64,000 nucleotides of DNA, from contig NC_057319.1 of assembly GCF_000687475.1 (NCBI RefSeq), positions 2,904,001-2,968,000 on the forward strand, given 5' to 3'. Both the position numbers and the translations under genes were made by a program. The notes below the pieces were generated by a model. It did not search any database. It was not told the DNA's origin and worked only from the letters and a program-made list of their open reading frames with translations. How positions within the stretch are numbered: position 1 is the stretch's first letter; every line of letters starts with the position of its first letter. This DNA comes from Ustilaginoidea virens (taxonomy: Eukaryota; Ascomycota; Sordariomycetes; Hypocreales; Clavicipitaceae). Below, in pieces: positions 54,220 to 64,000 of this stretch.

Positions 54220-54906
54220 TAGACCACAAGAATCGAACCATTTCGCGGGACAGGGACCAGGCAGGGTGTCTGCATTTACTTGACTGCTCCCCTTTTCGAG
54301 ATGGAGCTGCAGCAGCAGCATCCACATTCCGGGCTCAAATCCAGCTTTGACGTCGTATTTCCGCTTCGTTTCCAACAGACGGCATCTTTTCTCGTCCTGC
54401 TGGCTGATACATACGTGGGACGAGTGTCGGTCCATGTCCCTGAATCGAATGGAGGAGCCACCAAGCCTCGCACCCGATGAGCAAATGCGAATTCTCGACT
54501 ATCCAACCATCGGAATTGAATTTAGTCGAATAGGAGTGTTTCCATGTGGGTGCCATGTATCCGCAGTATCGCTGCGACTGCAAAACACCGGTGACCGGCC
54601 CGTGGCGGTTGGAGTAACCTTGGGAGCCGCTCTGCGGTGATGCACCCCTGCTCACAACAGCTTCAGTAGTTGCAGGTACGGAACCAAAATCACCAGAGCG
54701 GCTGTTTCTGCGTTTCATCGACGGACCCAAAAGCGCTCCTTTGGGCATAGCCTGCGTCCATGGCAGGAGGAGTAACTGCCTGCCTTTAATCTGGCAAAGG
54801 CCCAAAAGATGCGGATGCGGGTTTGGATTTGCTCTCTCCTCTCCCCGGGCTGACATCCGGCTTTGATGCAGATGGTATCCCAACACGTGAAGCAGGGGCA
54901 AGCCAT

Positions 54907-56517
54907 CTATAAATACTCCTTGACGGCAGCCCAAAAGGCCTCTGCGTCTTCAAACATGGGAAGATGTCCCGTATCCCGCACAACCTTCAGCACGGCTCCC
55001 TTGTCGCCCAATAACCCCCTGAACCCTTCCATGGCCTCGACCACCCCTATTGCGTCTCCCTGACCGACAACAAACATGCCAGGCACGCTGCATTCCTTCA
55101 TCTTTGGCTTCAGGTCATAGTCCCACAGCGCAGTGCAGCTGTTTCTGAACCCCTCCACGCTGTTGGCAGCTACCATCTTGGCCATTTCCTCCGCGAGTTC
55201 CTTCTTATCAGCCGAGGCTGGGTGGAACCACCTCGCGACAGTCTGGCCAGCAAGTTTCCCCATACCCTCCCCCGAGTCTCGTTCTGCCATGGCGATGCGG
55301 TCCTTCCATGCCTGGGTGTTTGCCGGACTGGACGTGGTGTTGAAGTCGCAGGCGATGAATTTGTCGAGGCGCGCGGGATATTTCATGGCAAAGCTGAGCG
55401 CGGTAGCACCGCCCAGCGACACGCCGACAAGGGCGTGCAGTTTCGTGATTCGGACGGCATCGAGAACGTGGCGCAAGTCGTCTGTCAGCGTCTCAAGGGT
55501 AGCGGCCTCGGGCGGTTGGGGAATGGCGTGACGTCCGCGCGTGTCGTAACGCAGGATGCCAAGCTCCGGCCTGTTCCTCTTCAAGATGGAAACGAACGCG
55601 TCCCACATGTGTAGCGAGGTGAGGAGAGAGTTGGAAAAGGCGACGACGGGTGCTCGCGGGCAAGGGTTTCCTTCCAGGCGATAGGGTATGGCCAGCGAGT
55701 CCTGGGTGGTGACGCATGAAGAAATGACGGCTTCCGACCCGGCCTCTGTGCGCGTTTTACCGTCAGCACTTGCGAAACGGGCAGAGGCCGGAAGCTCAGA
55801 CAGTGACGAGAGATCTCGTGGAGCTGGTCCAAAGACGTAGAACAGGGACCAGACCTGCCGGCCTTTCGAGGCAACACAGTGGTAAGGTTCTTTTTTCCTC
55901 CACGGCGCATCCATGGACGCTTGGTGTTCCGGCCCTCTCAGGCCATTCTCCTTTGCATAGTCGTGCAAACAAAGGTAGACCACCTCTTTCCCAGTACCCT
56001 CCAACGTCGACGTCTTGAGCAGCCGCGATCTCAGCCAGCCGGGCACCTCTGCCAGACTTTCCGAATGCTCCTGCGTGAACCACGTTTGGCAGTGGTCGCC
56101 ATCGCCTTGGGAAGCCGTAGGGGTGATTTCCACAGCAACGGTGACTATCCCGTCGGCCTGCCGATCCGTCAGATGCTCAATTGGTGTAAACGAGGCCGAT
56201 TGCTTGGTAAGGAGCAGATCGTACAAGTACCGCTTAACTTGGACCTGGCCAATGGTAGCAGCTTCTCTCAGCGAGCGGCGGGCGCGGAGGCTGGCATAAG
56301 CCTCAGTCTCCAGGTGCTCCATGGCGGTGACGTCGTAGACGGCCATGAAGGCTGGCTGGCCAGGGGACGCGGCCCTATAGCGGAAGCCGTTTGAGAAGAT
56401 GTTTGACATGCGGAGGCGAGCTGGTCCATGCTCATTATTGTACCATTCATGGAACTGGGCGGGAGCGAGTCCCGGTTTGGGCGTCATGGTTACGAGGAGA
56501 ATCCCAGGCGACGACAT
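54907..56517 (-). CDS. Dimeric-barrel / alpha-beta-hydrolase fusion protein
   Basis: One exon of 536 residues from the ATG at 56517 (the frame is open to 56679, but that part is Ser/Arg-rich and unlike protein of the family). Residues about 1-110 look like an EthD-type ferredoxin-like barrel (LVTMTPKPGLAPAQFHEWYNNEHGPAR). Residues 120-230 may form a second, weaker copy (VTVAVEITP, WFTQEHSESLAEVPGW). Residues about 275-536 are an alpha/beta hydrolase like 3-oxoadipate enol-lactonase: nucleophile elbow GVSLGG (Ser367), GQGD (Asp488) and DTGHLPMFE (His518) form a plausible triad. A catabolic role on aromatic or lactone substrates is an inference; the substrate is unknown. Confidence 0.8.
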   Translation of the reverse strand: MSSPGILLVTMTPKPGLAPAQFHEWYNNEHGPARLRMSNIFSNGFRYRAASPGQPAFMAVYDVTAMEHLETEAYASLRARRSLREAATIGQVQVKRYLYDLLLTKQSASFTPIEHLTDRQADGIVTVAVEITPTASQGDGDHCQTWFTQEHSESLAEVPGWLRSRLLKTSTLEGTGKEVVYLCLHDYAKENGLRGPEHQASMDAPWRKKEPYHCVASKGRQVWSLFYVFGPAPRDLSSLSELPASARFASADGKTRTEAGSEAVISSCVTTQDSLAIPYRLEGNPCPRAPVVAFSNSLLTSLHMWDAFVSILKRNRPELGILRYDTRGRHAIPQPPEAATLETLTDDLRHVLDAVRITKLHALVGVSLGGATALSFAMKYPARLDKFIACDFNTTSSPANTQAWKDRIAMAERDSGEGMGKLAGQTVARWFHPASADKKELAEEMAKMVAANSVEGFRNSCTALWDYDLKPKMKECSVPGMFVVGQGDAIGVVEAMEGFRGLLGDKGAVLKVVRDTGHLPMFEDAEAFWAAVKEYL

Positions 56518-57876
56518 GGCGGAGGCTGGGGCGGCTGGACGAGGCTTGAGCTGCAGGAGCCGGCATCCGGGGTGTGTGAGGGCGCGATGAGGGTATACAG
56601 GCGAGTAGGCTTGATTCGAAACTCGGTGGATGTTGCTGCTGCTGCTGTTGCTGCGTCGGGACTTTCGACACTGGCGCACCCCGCAATCGACGCTCCTCTC
56701 CTCGCGTGCTGCATATTCGCACCAGACAGAATCTTGGATGTAAATGAGCCCACGAGAGGATAGGTATGTAGGAGGTATCTATAACCTGCTCATATACGCT
56801 ATGACAATGCGGCGAAGGATAACAGCCTACGGTCTAGTTACTGCACCAGGTTAAGGATTGAGGTTGCGATATTTAATTGATCGATTGACGACGTAGCCGA
56901 TACTCTCGCGAACATTGATGCTTTATCCTGATTGGTTGTGCGCGTGTGCTCGTGCTGCGTTTGCGGAGTACGTAAACAGAGCGGGAAGGGTTTTCGAACA
57001 AACCGGGAACGCTAAGCCTAAAAGAGAACTTGTTCCTTTGCACATATTTTGCCGCATTTTTCTTCCTTCCTGCTACTCTATACACATTTCTCCTTTCTAC
57101 ACTACCACACACATTATCACGACTTTTACCTACACAATGGCTTTAGAAGCAACCCCGATGCCCTATATTATCCCTTTATCTGATATTAAGTATGGATACT
57201 ATATATCACAAGATGCAATTACTGCGATTCAGGACCCAACGTCTTGAGGGCTTTATATGCACTATTGGCAGTAAAAAACGCAATCCTTATACGACTTTAG
57301 TGGTAAATAACATATTACGATGCAATGCCGCTAAAGTCGTCATTATCGCCAATAGGCATAAAGTAGAGGCATTTACAATACTTCGCTGCATAAGACTAAT
57401 TGCCCCTAGTAGCAGGAAGGAAGAGAAATGCGGCACGTCTCTACTTATAGAAAATATATGCAAAGGTACAAGCTCTCTTTTAGGCTTAGCGTTCCCGGTG
57501 TGTTCGAAAACCCTTCCCGCTCTGTTTACGTGCTCGTGTTTGCGTGCGCGCCCCGGAACGGCGTAACCCCTCGTTCCGATGCTCGCGCCTGTAGCCTTCT
57601 GCTACGCTCCATGCAACAACGCAATGTCAACCTTAATAGTTAACCTCTGCGGCAGAGCCTAACCATCATTTCTATACATATTAGAGTCTTTTGATACTAA
57701 CTTGACCAATTCCACTAATTACAAAGACGCATCAAATTTATCTCCAATATACGCCGGCCCATAAAAATACCGAGTACAAAGCGAGGAGCTACTTAGCCTC
57801 GCCTTGCTCATTGATATACGTGCGGCAACGTATTGACGTCTTCAAGCATCATCCACACGCAAAAGGCCGAATCACG
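56518..57876. other. Region with an inverted-repeat element upstream of the kinase-like gene
   Basis: Contains the inverted-repeat element described separately and, from 57650, AT-moderate sequence leading to the start at 57877. A CTGCTGCTG run lies at 56633-56655 within the 5' flank of the hydrolase fusion. Confidence 0.5.
56850..57650. mobile_element. Inverted-repeat (DNA-transposon-like) element
   Basis: Arms of about 105-120 bp: 56971-57074 and, inverted, 57411-57530. Shared sequence includes CGTAAACAGAGCGGGAAGGG, TTTTCGAACA, CCGGGAACGCTAAGCCTAAA and TTCCTTCCTGCT. The right arm carries a 15-bp insertion. Weaker inverted similarity extends outward, so the limits are approximate. The interior is AT-rich, with a 36-codon ORF (MALEATPMPYIIPL) and no transposase motif. 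It appears non-autonomous. Confidence 0.6.
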
Positions 57877-60093
57877 ATGGCTGACCGCGATGACGAGATC
57901 CGCAGACTCCGGCTAGAGCTGGAGGCGGCCAGAGGTGAAGCTGACAGAGCTAAAGATGAAGCTGACAGAGCTAAAGATGAAGCTGACAGAGCTAAAGAAC
58001 ACCAACGCAATACCTCGTACGACGAGTACTTACGAATTTGCCACGAAGAACTCTTCATAACCCTCGAGGTGCGAGGCCAACTCACATTGACCGGGAGCGG
58101 GATAACCAATGTAACGGGCAAGCATTATCCACTCATTCTTCGTCCTTGGGACGGATTTCTTGACGAGCAGAGGCTGTGCCACGACATAATTACCGAAACT
58201 ATCTCAGGCTTCCTTCTGCCCTCCAAACTAGATGTTCGTGCAATAGCGCGAACCTCGAACACAAGACCGGTCCACAGCGAGGAGGACCTCAGAATTTTTG
58301 AATATCTTGCTGTCGAAAAACCCGTGGAAAACATAATGTCCGTCTTTGGTCGACGTTCCCAAGAAAACCCTAACGGACGGGAGGTTGACTGCAAAGCAAT
58401 CTGGTTCGAGAACCAACCCTCCAGTCTGACGGAACCTGACGATGAAGATGGCGACGAGGTTGTTTCTGAAAATGTGCAAGGGCAACCCGGTTCGAGGAAG
58501 AAGAGAGTGCTAGCTCGCAGAGGCTTGAGTAGAAAACGGCCAGATAGGTGGGCTATCTGTACCAGACTCTCAGGACAACAGTGCATCACATTCCCCTGCG
58601 AGTACAAAGCAGCACACAAAATACCCGTCGAATGTTTCCAGGAGGCCATGGGAGAAGAAGACTTGTTTACTCGCGTCATCTTGGGGGTCTTGAGCGATAA
58701 AGTCAGCAACGAAGATGAAACGAGTCTGCAAGGACAGAAGGAACTGCTAGTCGCCAAAGCTCTCACCCAAACATTTGATTACATGGTCCACCTTGGCACT
58801 AGTTATGGATACCTGACCGCTGGAAAATCTTTAGTTTTCCTACACGTTGGAGACGATCCTCGGGTCCTGTACTACTACCTATCCCAACCGGAGGCCGACG
58901 CCAAAGGTCCAGACGGGTCAATAGATCCATTTCACACTGGTGTCGCTCAATTGGCGGCGTTCTGCCTGCAGACTTGCCGGGACTCTGGTAAGCTTGAATC
59001 TTGGAAAGAACGAGCCATTCTGCAGTTGAAGAAGTGGCCGCAGCCATACGATGAGACGTGTGGTGCCACAACAGAGGAAGAATCACCCCAGTCAACGAGC
59101 TCTGGCTCCTCTTATACTCCGTCAATCACTGCTGCACAAGATCTTACAGTAGTGCTGCGGCGACGAACAAGAGCGTCATGCAAGCCCGACCTCGAGCCGG
59201 GCACCAACGACCCCAGCGACGATGACTCGGTTGGTGGTTCCAGTAGGCGGATTCGCGGCCTTCAACCGTCGCTAGTAGTGGAGCTTCCAGCTCCCAAGAA
59301 GCAGAAGGACGTCACATCAGAGAGCGATGAACCTGGAAGCAGTGAGGTGGCGGAACTCGAGGCTCGCCCTTATTGTACACAGGAGTGTATGCTGGGTCTG
59401 AAGAGGAATGGGCTCCTCGACGAGAAATGCCCGAATATGACATTGCATCACCGTGCTTCTAGAGACATGTCGCATCCCATCGATGCAGCCTGCCTCAGGG
59501 AGCTGATGCAGGAAGAACTGCGCCGGCCTGTCTATCGCCTGCGTTCCATAAAACGTTTGGATGGCGATGGAAAGTACGGAGCAACGGGGGCGCTTTTCAA
59601 ATTATCGTCAAGCGATTATGGGTATACATTTGTTGGGAAAGGAACGTATGCTGCGGCAGTCGAAAGATTGCAGCACGAGGAGGAGGTCTATAAGCGCATT
59701 GAACCGCTGCAAGGCCGCTTCTCCCCCGTTTGCCTTGGCAGTATCACTCTGGACACGCCCTATATGTTGCCGGCGGCCGACATTGTTTACATGTTGCTCA
59801 TGTCATGGGCTGGAGATGCGCTCACAGATGACGATGACGATGACGATGACTTCTTACCAGAGATGCCATGGGTTTCGGAATTGCTTCGTCCGTACGGCGT
59901 CATTCATAACGATTTGCGGCGGGATAACTGTGTTAAGAACCATGAGCTTGGACGGGTCATGCTCCTCGATTTCGATCTAGCATATATACTACCAGCGCCG
60001 CGGCACAGGCGAATAGACAAGCTGTCTCACAAGAGAAAGAGACGTCAAGAGAGAGAGACGTTTGCGCGACCCAGCAGAGCCAGTATCTCTTGA
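57877..60093 (+). CDS. Restriction-endonuclease-like plus protein-kinase-like protein (CR-effector type)
   Basis: One exon, 738 residues from MADRDDEIRRL. Residues 2-45 form a coiled coil containing three tandem ADRAKDE heptads, exact at the DNA level (21-bp unit). Residues about 50-390 are a folded region with the pattern D223...E242-Y-K244 (PDRW ... PCEYKAAHK), resembling the PD-(D/E)XK nuclease core. A basic-acidic linker (400-495) is followed by RPYCTQECMLGL...CPN, a possible zinc motif. Residues 560-705 look like a kinase C-lobe with VGKG, a hinge-like LMSWAG, HNDLRRDN (H677, D679, N684) and DFD (698-700). Eight Asp interrupt it at 651-658. The architecture is that of an expanded fungal family, related in concept to Crinkler-type REase-kinase effectors. 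Function is unproven. Confidence 0.75.
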   Translation: MADRDDEIRRLRLELEAARGEADRAKDEADRAKDEADRAKEHQRNTSYDEYLRICHEELFITLEVRGQLTLTGSGITNVTGKHYPLILRPWDGFLDEQRLCHDIITETISGFLLPSKLDVRAIARTSNTRPVHSEEDLRIFEYLAVEKPVENIMSVFGRRSQENPNGREVDCKAIWFENQPSSLTEPDDEDGDEVVSENVQGQPGSRKKRVLARRGLSRKRPDRWAICTRLSGQQCITFPCEYKAAHKIPVECFQEAMGEEDLFTRVILGVLSDKVSNEDETSLQGQKELLVAKALTQTFDYMVHLGTSYGYLTAGKSLVFLHVGDDPRVLYYYLSQPEADAKGPDGSIDPFHTGVAQLAAFCLQTCRDSGKLESWKERAILQLKKWPQPYDETCGATTEEESPQSTSSGSSYTPSITAAQDLTVVLRRRTRASCKPDLEPGTNDPSDDDSVGGSSRRIRGLQPSLVVELPAPKKQKDVTSESDEPGSSEVAELEARPYCTQECMLGLKRNGLLDEKCPNMTLHHRASRDMSHPIDAACLRELMQEELRRPVYRLRSIKRLDGDGKYGATGALFKLSSSDYGYTFVGKGTYAAAVERLQHEEEVYKRIEPLQGRFSPVCLGSITLDTPYMLPAADIVYMLLMSWAGDALTDDDDDDDDFLPEMPWVSELLRPYGVIHNDLRRDNCVKNHELGRVMLLDFDLAYILPAPRHRRIDKLSHKRKRRQERETFARPSRASIS
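57945..58007 (+). repeat. Three 21-bp in-frame tandem repeats
   Basis: GCTGACAGAGCTAAAGATGAA repeated three times (the last slightly diverged), encoding the heptads of the N-terminal coiled coil. Confidence 0.85.
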
Positions 60094-61390
60094 AAATGAG
60101 GAGCTGGATGCTACCGATAGGCGCCTGCCTAAATCAACAAAGGGCCTCTAAGGATTGAAGCTATTGAAGAATCGGGTCGGCTTAAGGGATCACTCCTAGT
60201 GGTAGATGCCGTATTATCTTCTATAGCAGAATCTCACCGCCTATCTTCCCTACATCAGAGTATTCCAACAGTATTTCGTAACATTGTACTCTATCCACGG
60301 TATATCGCGATTGCCATTTCTAAAGAGGCACTGAATTTGTCTACTGTGTACCAGCCTAGTGAAGATGCGAATCAGAAGCTGGTTGGTTGGTTGGTACTGA
60401 AGAATACCGAAAATGGCTGTTTCGCGATCTGGAAGCCTTGCGATTCTCATGGATGTATCTTTGAGTGTCTATTTCCTTTTTGAAAAAAAAAAAAAAAAAC
60501 CGACTGGTTTTTTTCTCGCCATGGATGCTCTGGTGGATGCAACGAGGCTCGAAATCACACGAATATTCCAGGTGAATAACAACATGAAACGACAATTCAG
60601 GCTCCCAAGATGACAGAGCGGTGCAAGGTCGCCCACAGTCTCAATTAGAGGTTTATGCCGCGAATCAGAAATCTTTGGTTATAGTTCACTTGGAGCAGAA
60701 TTGGTGTCAGTCTGAATGCATAGTTTGGCCTTGCGCTCACTAGGCCATCACTACAACAGGATTCCCCCCCCCCCCTTTTATTTTTTCTTTCTTTCTTTTT
60801 TTCTTGTTTTCTTTACTTTAGGTACTTTTCTATCTGTTATTTTCGTGCATTTATTTTTACGAATATGTCCGGCCACCACCATCAAGCAGGCGGTCTCAGC
60901 CATGCTCAGTCGCTCCTGCTCCTCGCAAGCTTCCAGACCTCGGATAGGCAGGAACGACACGACGAAATTGCCTGGCTGCTAGCGCGGAATCAAAATCTCG
61001 TCTCGAAAAACACATGACATGCCTCACGCGCCATGCAACCCGCAGCACGCAGCGTTGGCCCCCATATGCTGATGAACAAACTTTCTCCAACCCCCAGCCT
61101 TTCAGCAGATTGAATTGACGCTAAAGGTCCTGTGGGAAAGCATGAGTCGCCGCCCCAACAGGTGCCATTAGCTCGAGCAAAGATGGACGGCAGCAGACTT
61201 TGGCTGTACAGACAGACAGAGCGGGACCTTGAGTCCGCCGGACGGCCGCTTTCAAAACATGAAGCCTTTCGTCTCCTCCTCCTCCTCCTTCTTCTTCTGC
61301 TTGTTTCTTTTTTTGTTTCTCTTTTTTTTTTTTTTTTTGATTTTCGTCGACTTTGCTTCTCCTGGGACTTCGTGATAGCCCTCTGCTACC
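60094..61390. other. Intergenic region
   Basis: A 94-codon ORF at 60199-60483 has no motif and is not called. A16 at 60484-60499, C/T tract at 60764-60810 and CT-rich leader at 61273-61340 precede the F-box gene. Confidence 0.4.
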
Positions 61391-62667
61391 ATGGCGAACC
61401 CTACCATGACGACTGATCAGTTCCTGCTCAGTCAACATCGGCGAGCGAGGACACGGGGAAGCTTCGACAGTTATGCCGTGCTTGAAGCTGGACAGCGTCT
61501 AGGCTCACCGCTCCTTTGCAGTTCGCATGCAACGGATATCGGGGAGTCGAAGCCCATCTACTCTTGTCTTGCGCTTATATTGCTGTTCAACCTCCCCCGT
61601 GAACTGCAAGTCATGGTGCTCTCCCATCTCAGCTTTGGCGACATTGAACGCCTCCGCCGCACTTGTCGCTTCACGCGTCAGCGTATTCCCAAGTCCCTGG
61701 TATACCAGCTCTTTCCCGACATGGCAGTTGCCTTCTACTCAACATGTTACGTCTGCCTTGATCACGACGCCAGTGGGAATTCCATCGTCGCTGCAAGGAA
61801 AGACCATCCGAGACGGCCCATGGCTAACCGTTGTGTTCGGTGCGTGGCTCAAAGCAACAGCTTCATGGTTGGGCGCCAGTACCTTCTCGCCAGTCGGCGA
61901 ATTGCTTGGTTGTGCCGATGGTGCGGGTACCCAGTTGTAGGAGAATCCGCGAGGAACCAGCCCGAGTTCCACGTCGAGTGTTGGCTTCGCTACGAGCGTA
62001 GCTCGCGCTTATATGCTGTCGTAGGCGTTGTGCAGTGGTTAATGGCCATTGCTTGCTCGGGGATATGTTTGGAAATGTTCAAGGACGAAGCTCGCATTTC
62101 AGCCCCAGCCGCTGTACGTTTGCACCGTCATTGTCTCTGCAGCACTCTCAATGTTTGATTTCTCCGTGTTTGGACAGGGTCCCATGGCTAACCAACAGAT
62201 GACCTAGGTTAACCTTGTCGCTTGTTTCATTCTCCTAATGCTTAATTTGCTTCGAGGACCATACATAAAAACATATCACTGGTCTCTCCTCTTGGAGTTG
62301 GCCATTATTGGGTGCTGGCTTCCCCCATTATGCGCTTTGAGAGGGCGCATGGATCGGTCTTCATCTCCTGCGAATAGGGTAGTCGACCTGGCACTCGTTC
62401 TTGTTGTGCTTAACATGTGAGGCTCTCAGGCGAAACGGCAAGGAAGAAAAACAAACAAAAGTACAGCTTTCTGACGCGTGATTTTCTAGGATGATGCGGG
62501 CCGTCAACGTGGCTGGCAATGTAATCCTGTACTTGGAGTACATGTGGTGGCGTCGACGCAAGCCAAACAATCACTGGTTAGAGAAACTCGTGCACTACTT
62601 GACCTTCTTTCTCGTTTTATGGACGTATCCGAAGAGTATCGAGATAGAGCACCCGTTGTGGTTCTAA
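61391..62667 (+). CDS. F-box protein with C-terminal membrane segments
   Basis: Exons 61391-62113, 62208-62416 and 62490-62667 sum to 1110 nt (369 residues). F-box at about 70-115: LFNLPRELQVMVLSHLSFGD, IERLRRTCRFTRQRI. A cysteine-rich part follows (CYVCLDHD, NRCVRCVAQ, LCRWCGYP, HVECW), a possible zinc-binding segment. The C-terminal third has about four hydrophobic stretches (VVGVVQWLMAIACSG, VNLVACFILLMLNLL, LLELAIIGCWLPPLCAL, VDLALVLVVLN) and ends HYLTFFLVLWTY...HPLWF. The combination of F-box, Cys motifs and membrane helices suggests a membrane-bound ubiquitin-ligase adaptor (inference). Introns are 94 and 73 nt; splicing is needed to reach the last two membrane helices. Confidence 0.7.
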
Positions 62668-64000
62668 ACGAGGTATGCCGATGCGCCGGGATGCTTATTG
62701 CAAGGCTACGTTTTCAAACGCCCAATACGCCATTAAGCACTCATGTCAAGCAAGGTCGTGGCATTTTCGAGTCGAGCTAGAGATATTCGACGGGCTTTTC
62801 AGAGTGACTATCTGATGTAGCAGGTCACCATTTTGCCACCTACACAAGCTAGTAAGACTAAACTAAAACTATCAAAGACGCACATCGGAAATGGCTTGGC
62901 CGTCATGACCCCCTCTCACAAAACCTAAGGCTTCTTCTCCTTTAACGCCCTGCTAACCTGACAGGCGACACCAACTTGACCCCATGGTCAAAGAATATCC
63001 ATGATTTCATTTGCTCCTCTCGGTCTTTTTCCAGTTCTTGACCCAGCTGTATATTCCAGGCCGCACAAACAACTTCTCGAGGACTTGCTTTTCCACAGTA
63101 CCAGACAGACCGCCGCCGATAAAACATGGTCCATGCCTGATACCACAAGTCTGCTTGGGAATCGCTGACAGCCAGCCTGAACTGATCACCAACCTTGTCT
63201 TTGTTCCTTGGTATCTGCATCGGCGAGGTGCACGCCAAAGAGTCCAGGTTCAGCCATGTCCAAGTAAACAGTGCGCCAAAGAAAAAGTAAAAATGAAAAA
63301 AAAAAAAACCTAATAAAGGCGCGGGTCACGGGATTGCATCAAGGTCCCAGCAATGGTATTTGAATTCTGGTCCCCAAGATCCTATCCGGCTTGCGATTTT
63401 CGCTTTCTATTGTTGCTGGGTAGTGCCAGAGTCCGAGTTTGTATGGCGCTATCTAATTGAAGGCTTGATTTGGACTTGTCTGCGCGGGCCATCTTTGTTC
63501 CATCTTGAGACCAACGGAGAAGACTCTCTCGCTGAATAATGGTCCCGGTATCGCAGTTATTGATACTCGGATAAAGGGCAGCGAGGTTCTGCTCGTAAGG
63601 AATGGGACGCCGTAACGGGACGAGTAACGAGTATTTACTGCCAAGCACACGACATTCTCTAGTGACAGCAACATCAACCGTATCAGATACAGACGCGGTG
63701 GCACGTTTCATAGCTTTGACAGGAGCTGTTTACATGGTGAGGCTCGGCATCGAGCATGCATTCCGCAGCCGCAAAAAGACACCACACTGAACAACCAACT
63801 CCTATTTAGCAGCTGGAAAGACGCAGCGCAGAACAACGAGATGACACACTCCATACAAACCTGCAGAATCCAGTCCATGTACCCATGCTACGAGAGCCGG
63901 GAAGGATATACGCCCTGCCAACGCTTTTCCTGCTTCGGCAAGGGTTAAAAAAAACAGCAGCACACTCTGTCGGAAAACGATGGCAAAGTCTGCCGACCAA
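62668..64000. other. End of window, no firm gene
   Basis: 1.3 kb with an A-run (63295-63308) and short ORFs. A minus-strand ORF at 62942-63220 is listed separately. An ORF running off the end (63806-64000, minus) has no recognisable motif. Confidence 0.4.
62942..63220 (-). CDS. Possible small hypothetical protein or gene fragment
   Basis: Ninety-two codons from an ATG at 63220. The sequence KVGDQFRLAVSDSQADLWYQ, FYRRRSVWYCG, VVCAAWNIQLGQELEKDREE is rich in Trp, Tyr and charged residues in a way that looks protein-like rather than random, but I recognise no family. An upstream ATG in another frame (about 63256) could be joined by splicing. Low confidence; could be a remnant. Confidence 0.3.
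   Translation of the reverse strand: MQIPRNKDKVGDQFRLAVSDSQADLWYQAWTMFYRRRSVWYCGKASPREVVCAAWNIQLGQELEKDREEQMKSWIFFDHGVKLVSPVRLAGR

Larger units (their letters stand above)
51048..54906. other. 3.9-kb region without a supported gene
   Basis: Contains a (CA)n run (51290-51315), CAGCCCAGCC repeats (51603-51625), repeated TGTCAAATTT (52424-52465), C25 (52488-52512), GACTCCTC repeats (52803-52826), CCCAAGCC repeats (52962-52990) and G21 (54199-54219). Overlapping ORFs on both strands at 53130-54130 lack recognisable motifs. Confidence 0.45.

Noticed and set aside
54220..54250. GGTTCGATTC on the minus strand resembling a tRNA B box
   Set aside because: No matching T-stem, A box or acceptor stem can be folded around it.

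Overview
The window is nuclear DNA of a filamentous ascomycete, most likely Sordariomycetes and plausibly Hypocreales (inference from gene content; no rRNA or marker gene is present). Genes carry many short introns (about 40-150 nt) with GTRNGY donors and YAG acceptors, intergenic regions hold long homopolymer and microsatellite tracts, and families typical of these fungi appear: Zn2Cys6 regulator, BLI-3, DUF3632, small secreted cysteine-rich proteins, and a restriction-endonuclease-like plus kinase protein.

Region 0-24 kb is a compact housekeeping block: a small secreted cysteine-rich protein (619-930), the NatB auxiliary subunit Naa25/Mdm20, the CX9C protein Cox23, the geranylgeranyltransferase I beta subunit Cdc43, ILM1, a Kin4-like kinase, the SWR1 remodeller, complex I subunit NDUFB8 and a conserved six-exon protein of unknown function. 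Exon models were built by hand; each spliced model keeps one frame and totals a multiple of three.

Region 24-37 kb is accessory: a six-exon cytochrome P450, an APH-type small-molecule kinase, a repeat-rich gene-free stretch with a 63-base G run, a secreted Ser/Thr-rich protein, a seven-exon Zn2Cys6 regulator and a BLI-3-like flavin-binding protein.

Region 37-43 kb is shaped by mobile DNA. Two AT-rich elements with related terminal inverted repeats lie here. One (38538-39314) has a perfect 9-bp target duplication and splits a serine-hydrolase-like gene; both halves are in the same frame, and a GT...AG pair would remove the insert in frame.

Region 43-64 kb holds an F-box-like protein, a two-exon secreted cysteine-rich protein (44840-45177) that plain ORF calling misses, a DUF3632 protein, a secreted lysozyme-like protein with a chitin-binding-like module, a barrel/alpha-beta-hydrolase fusion, an inverted-repeat element (about 56.85-57.65 kb), the endonuclease-like/kinase protein next to it, and an F-box protein with membrane segments. 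Large parts of 40.6-42.7, 45.2-47.6, 51.0-54.9 and 62.7-64.0 kb show no gene I can support.
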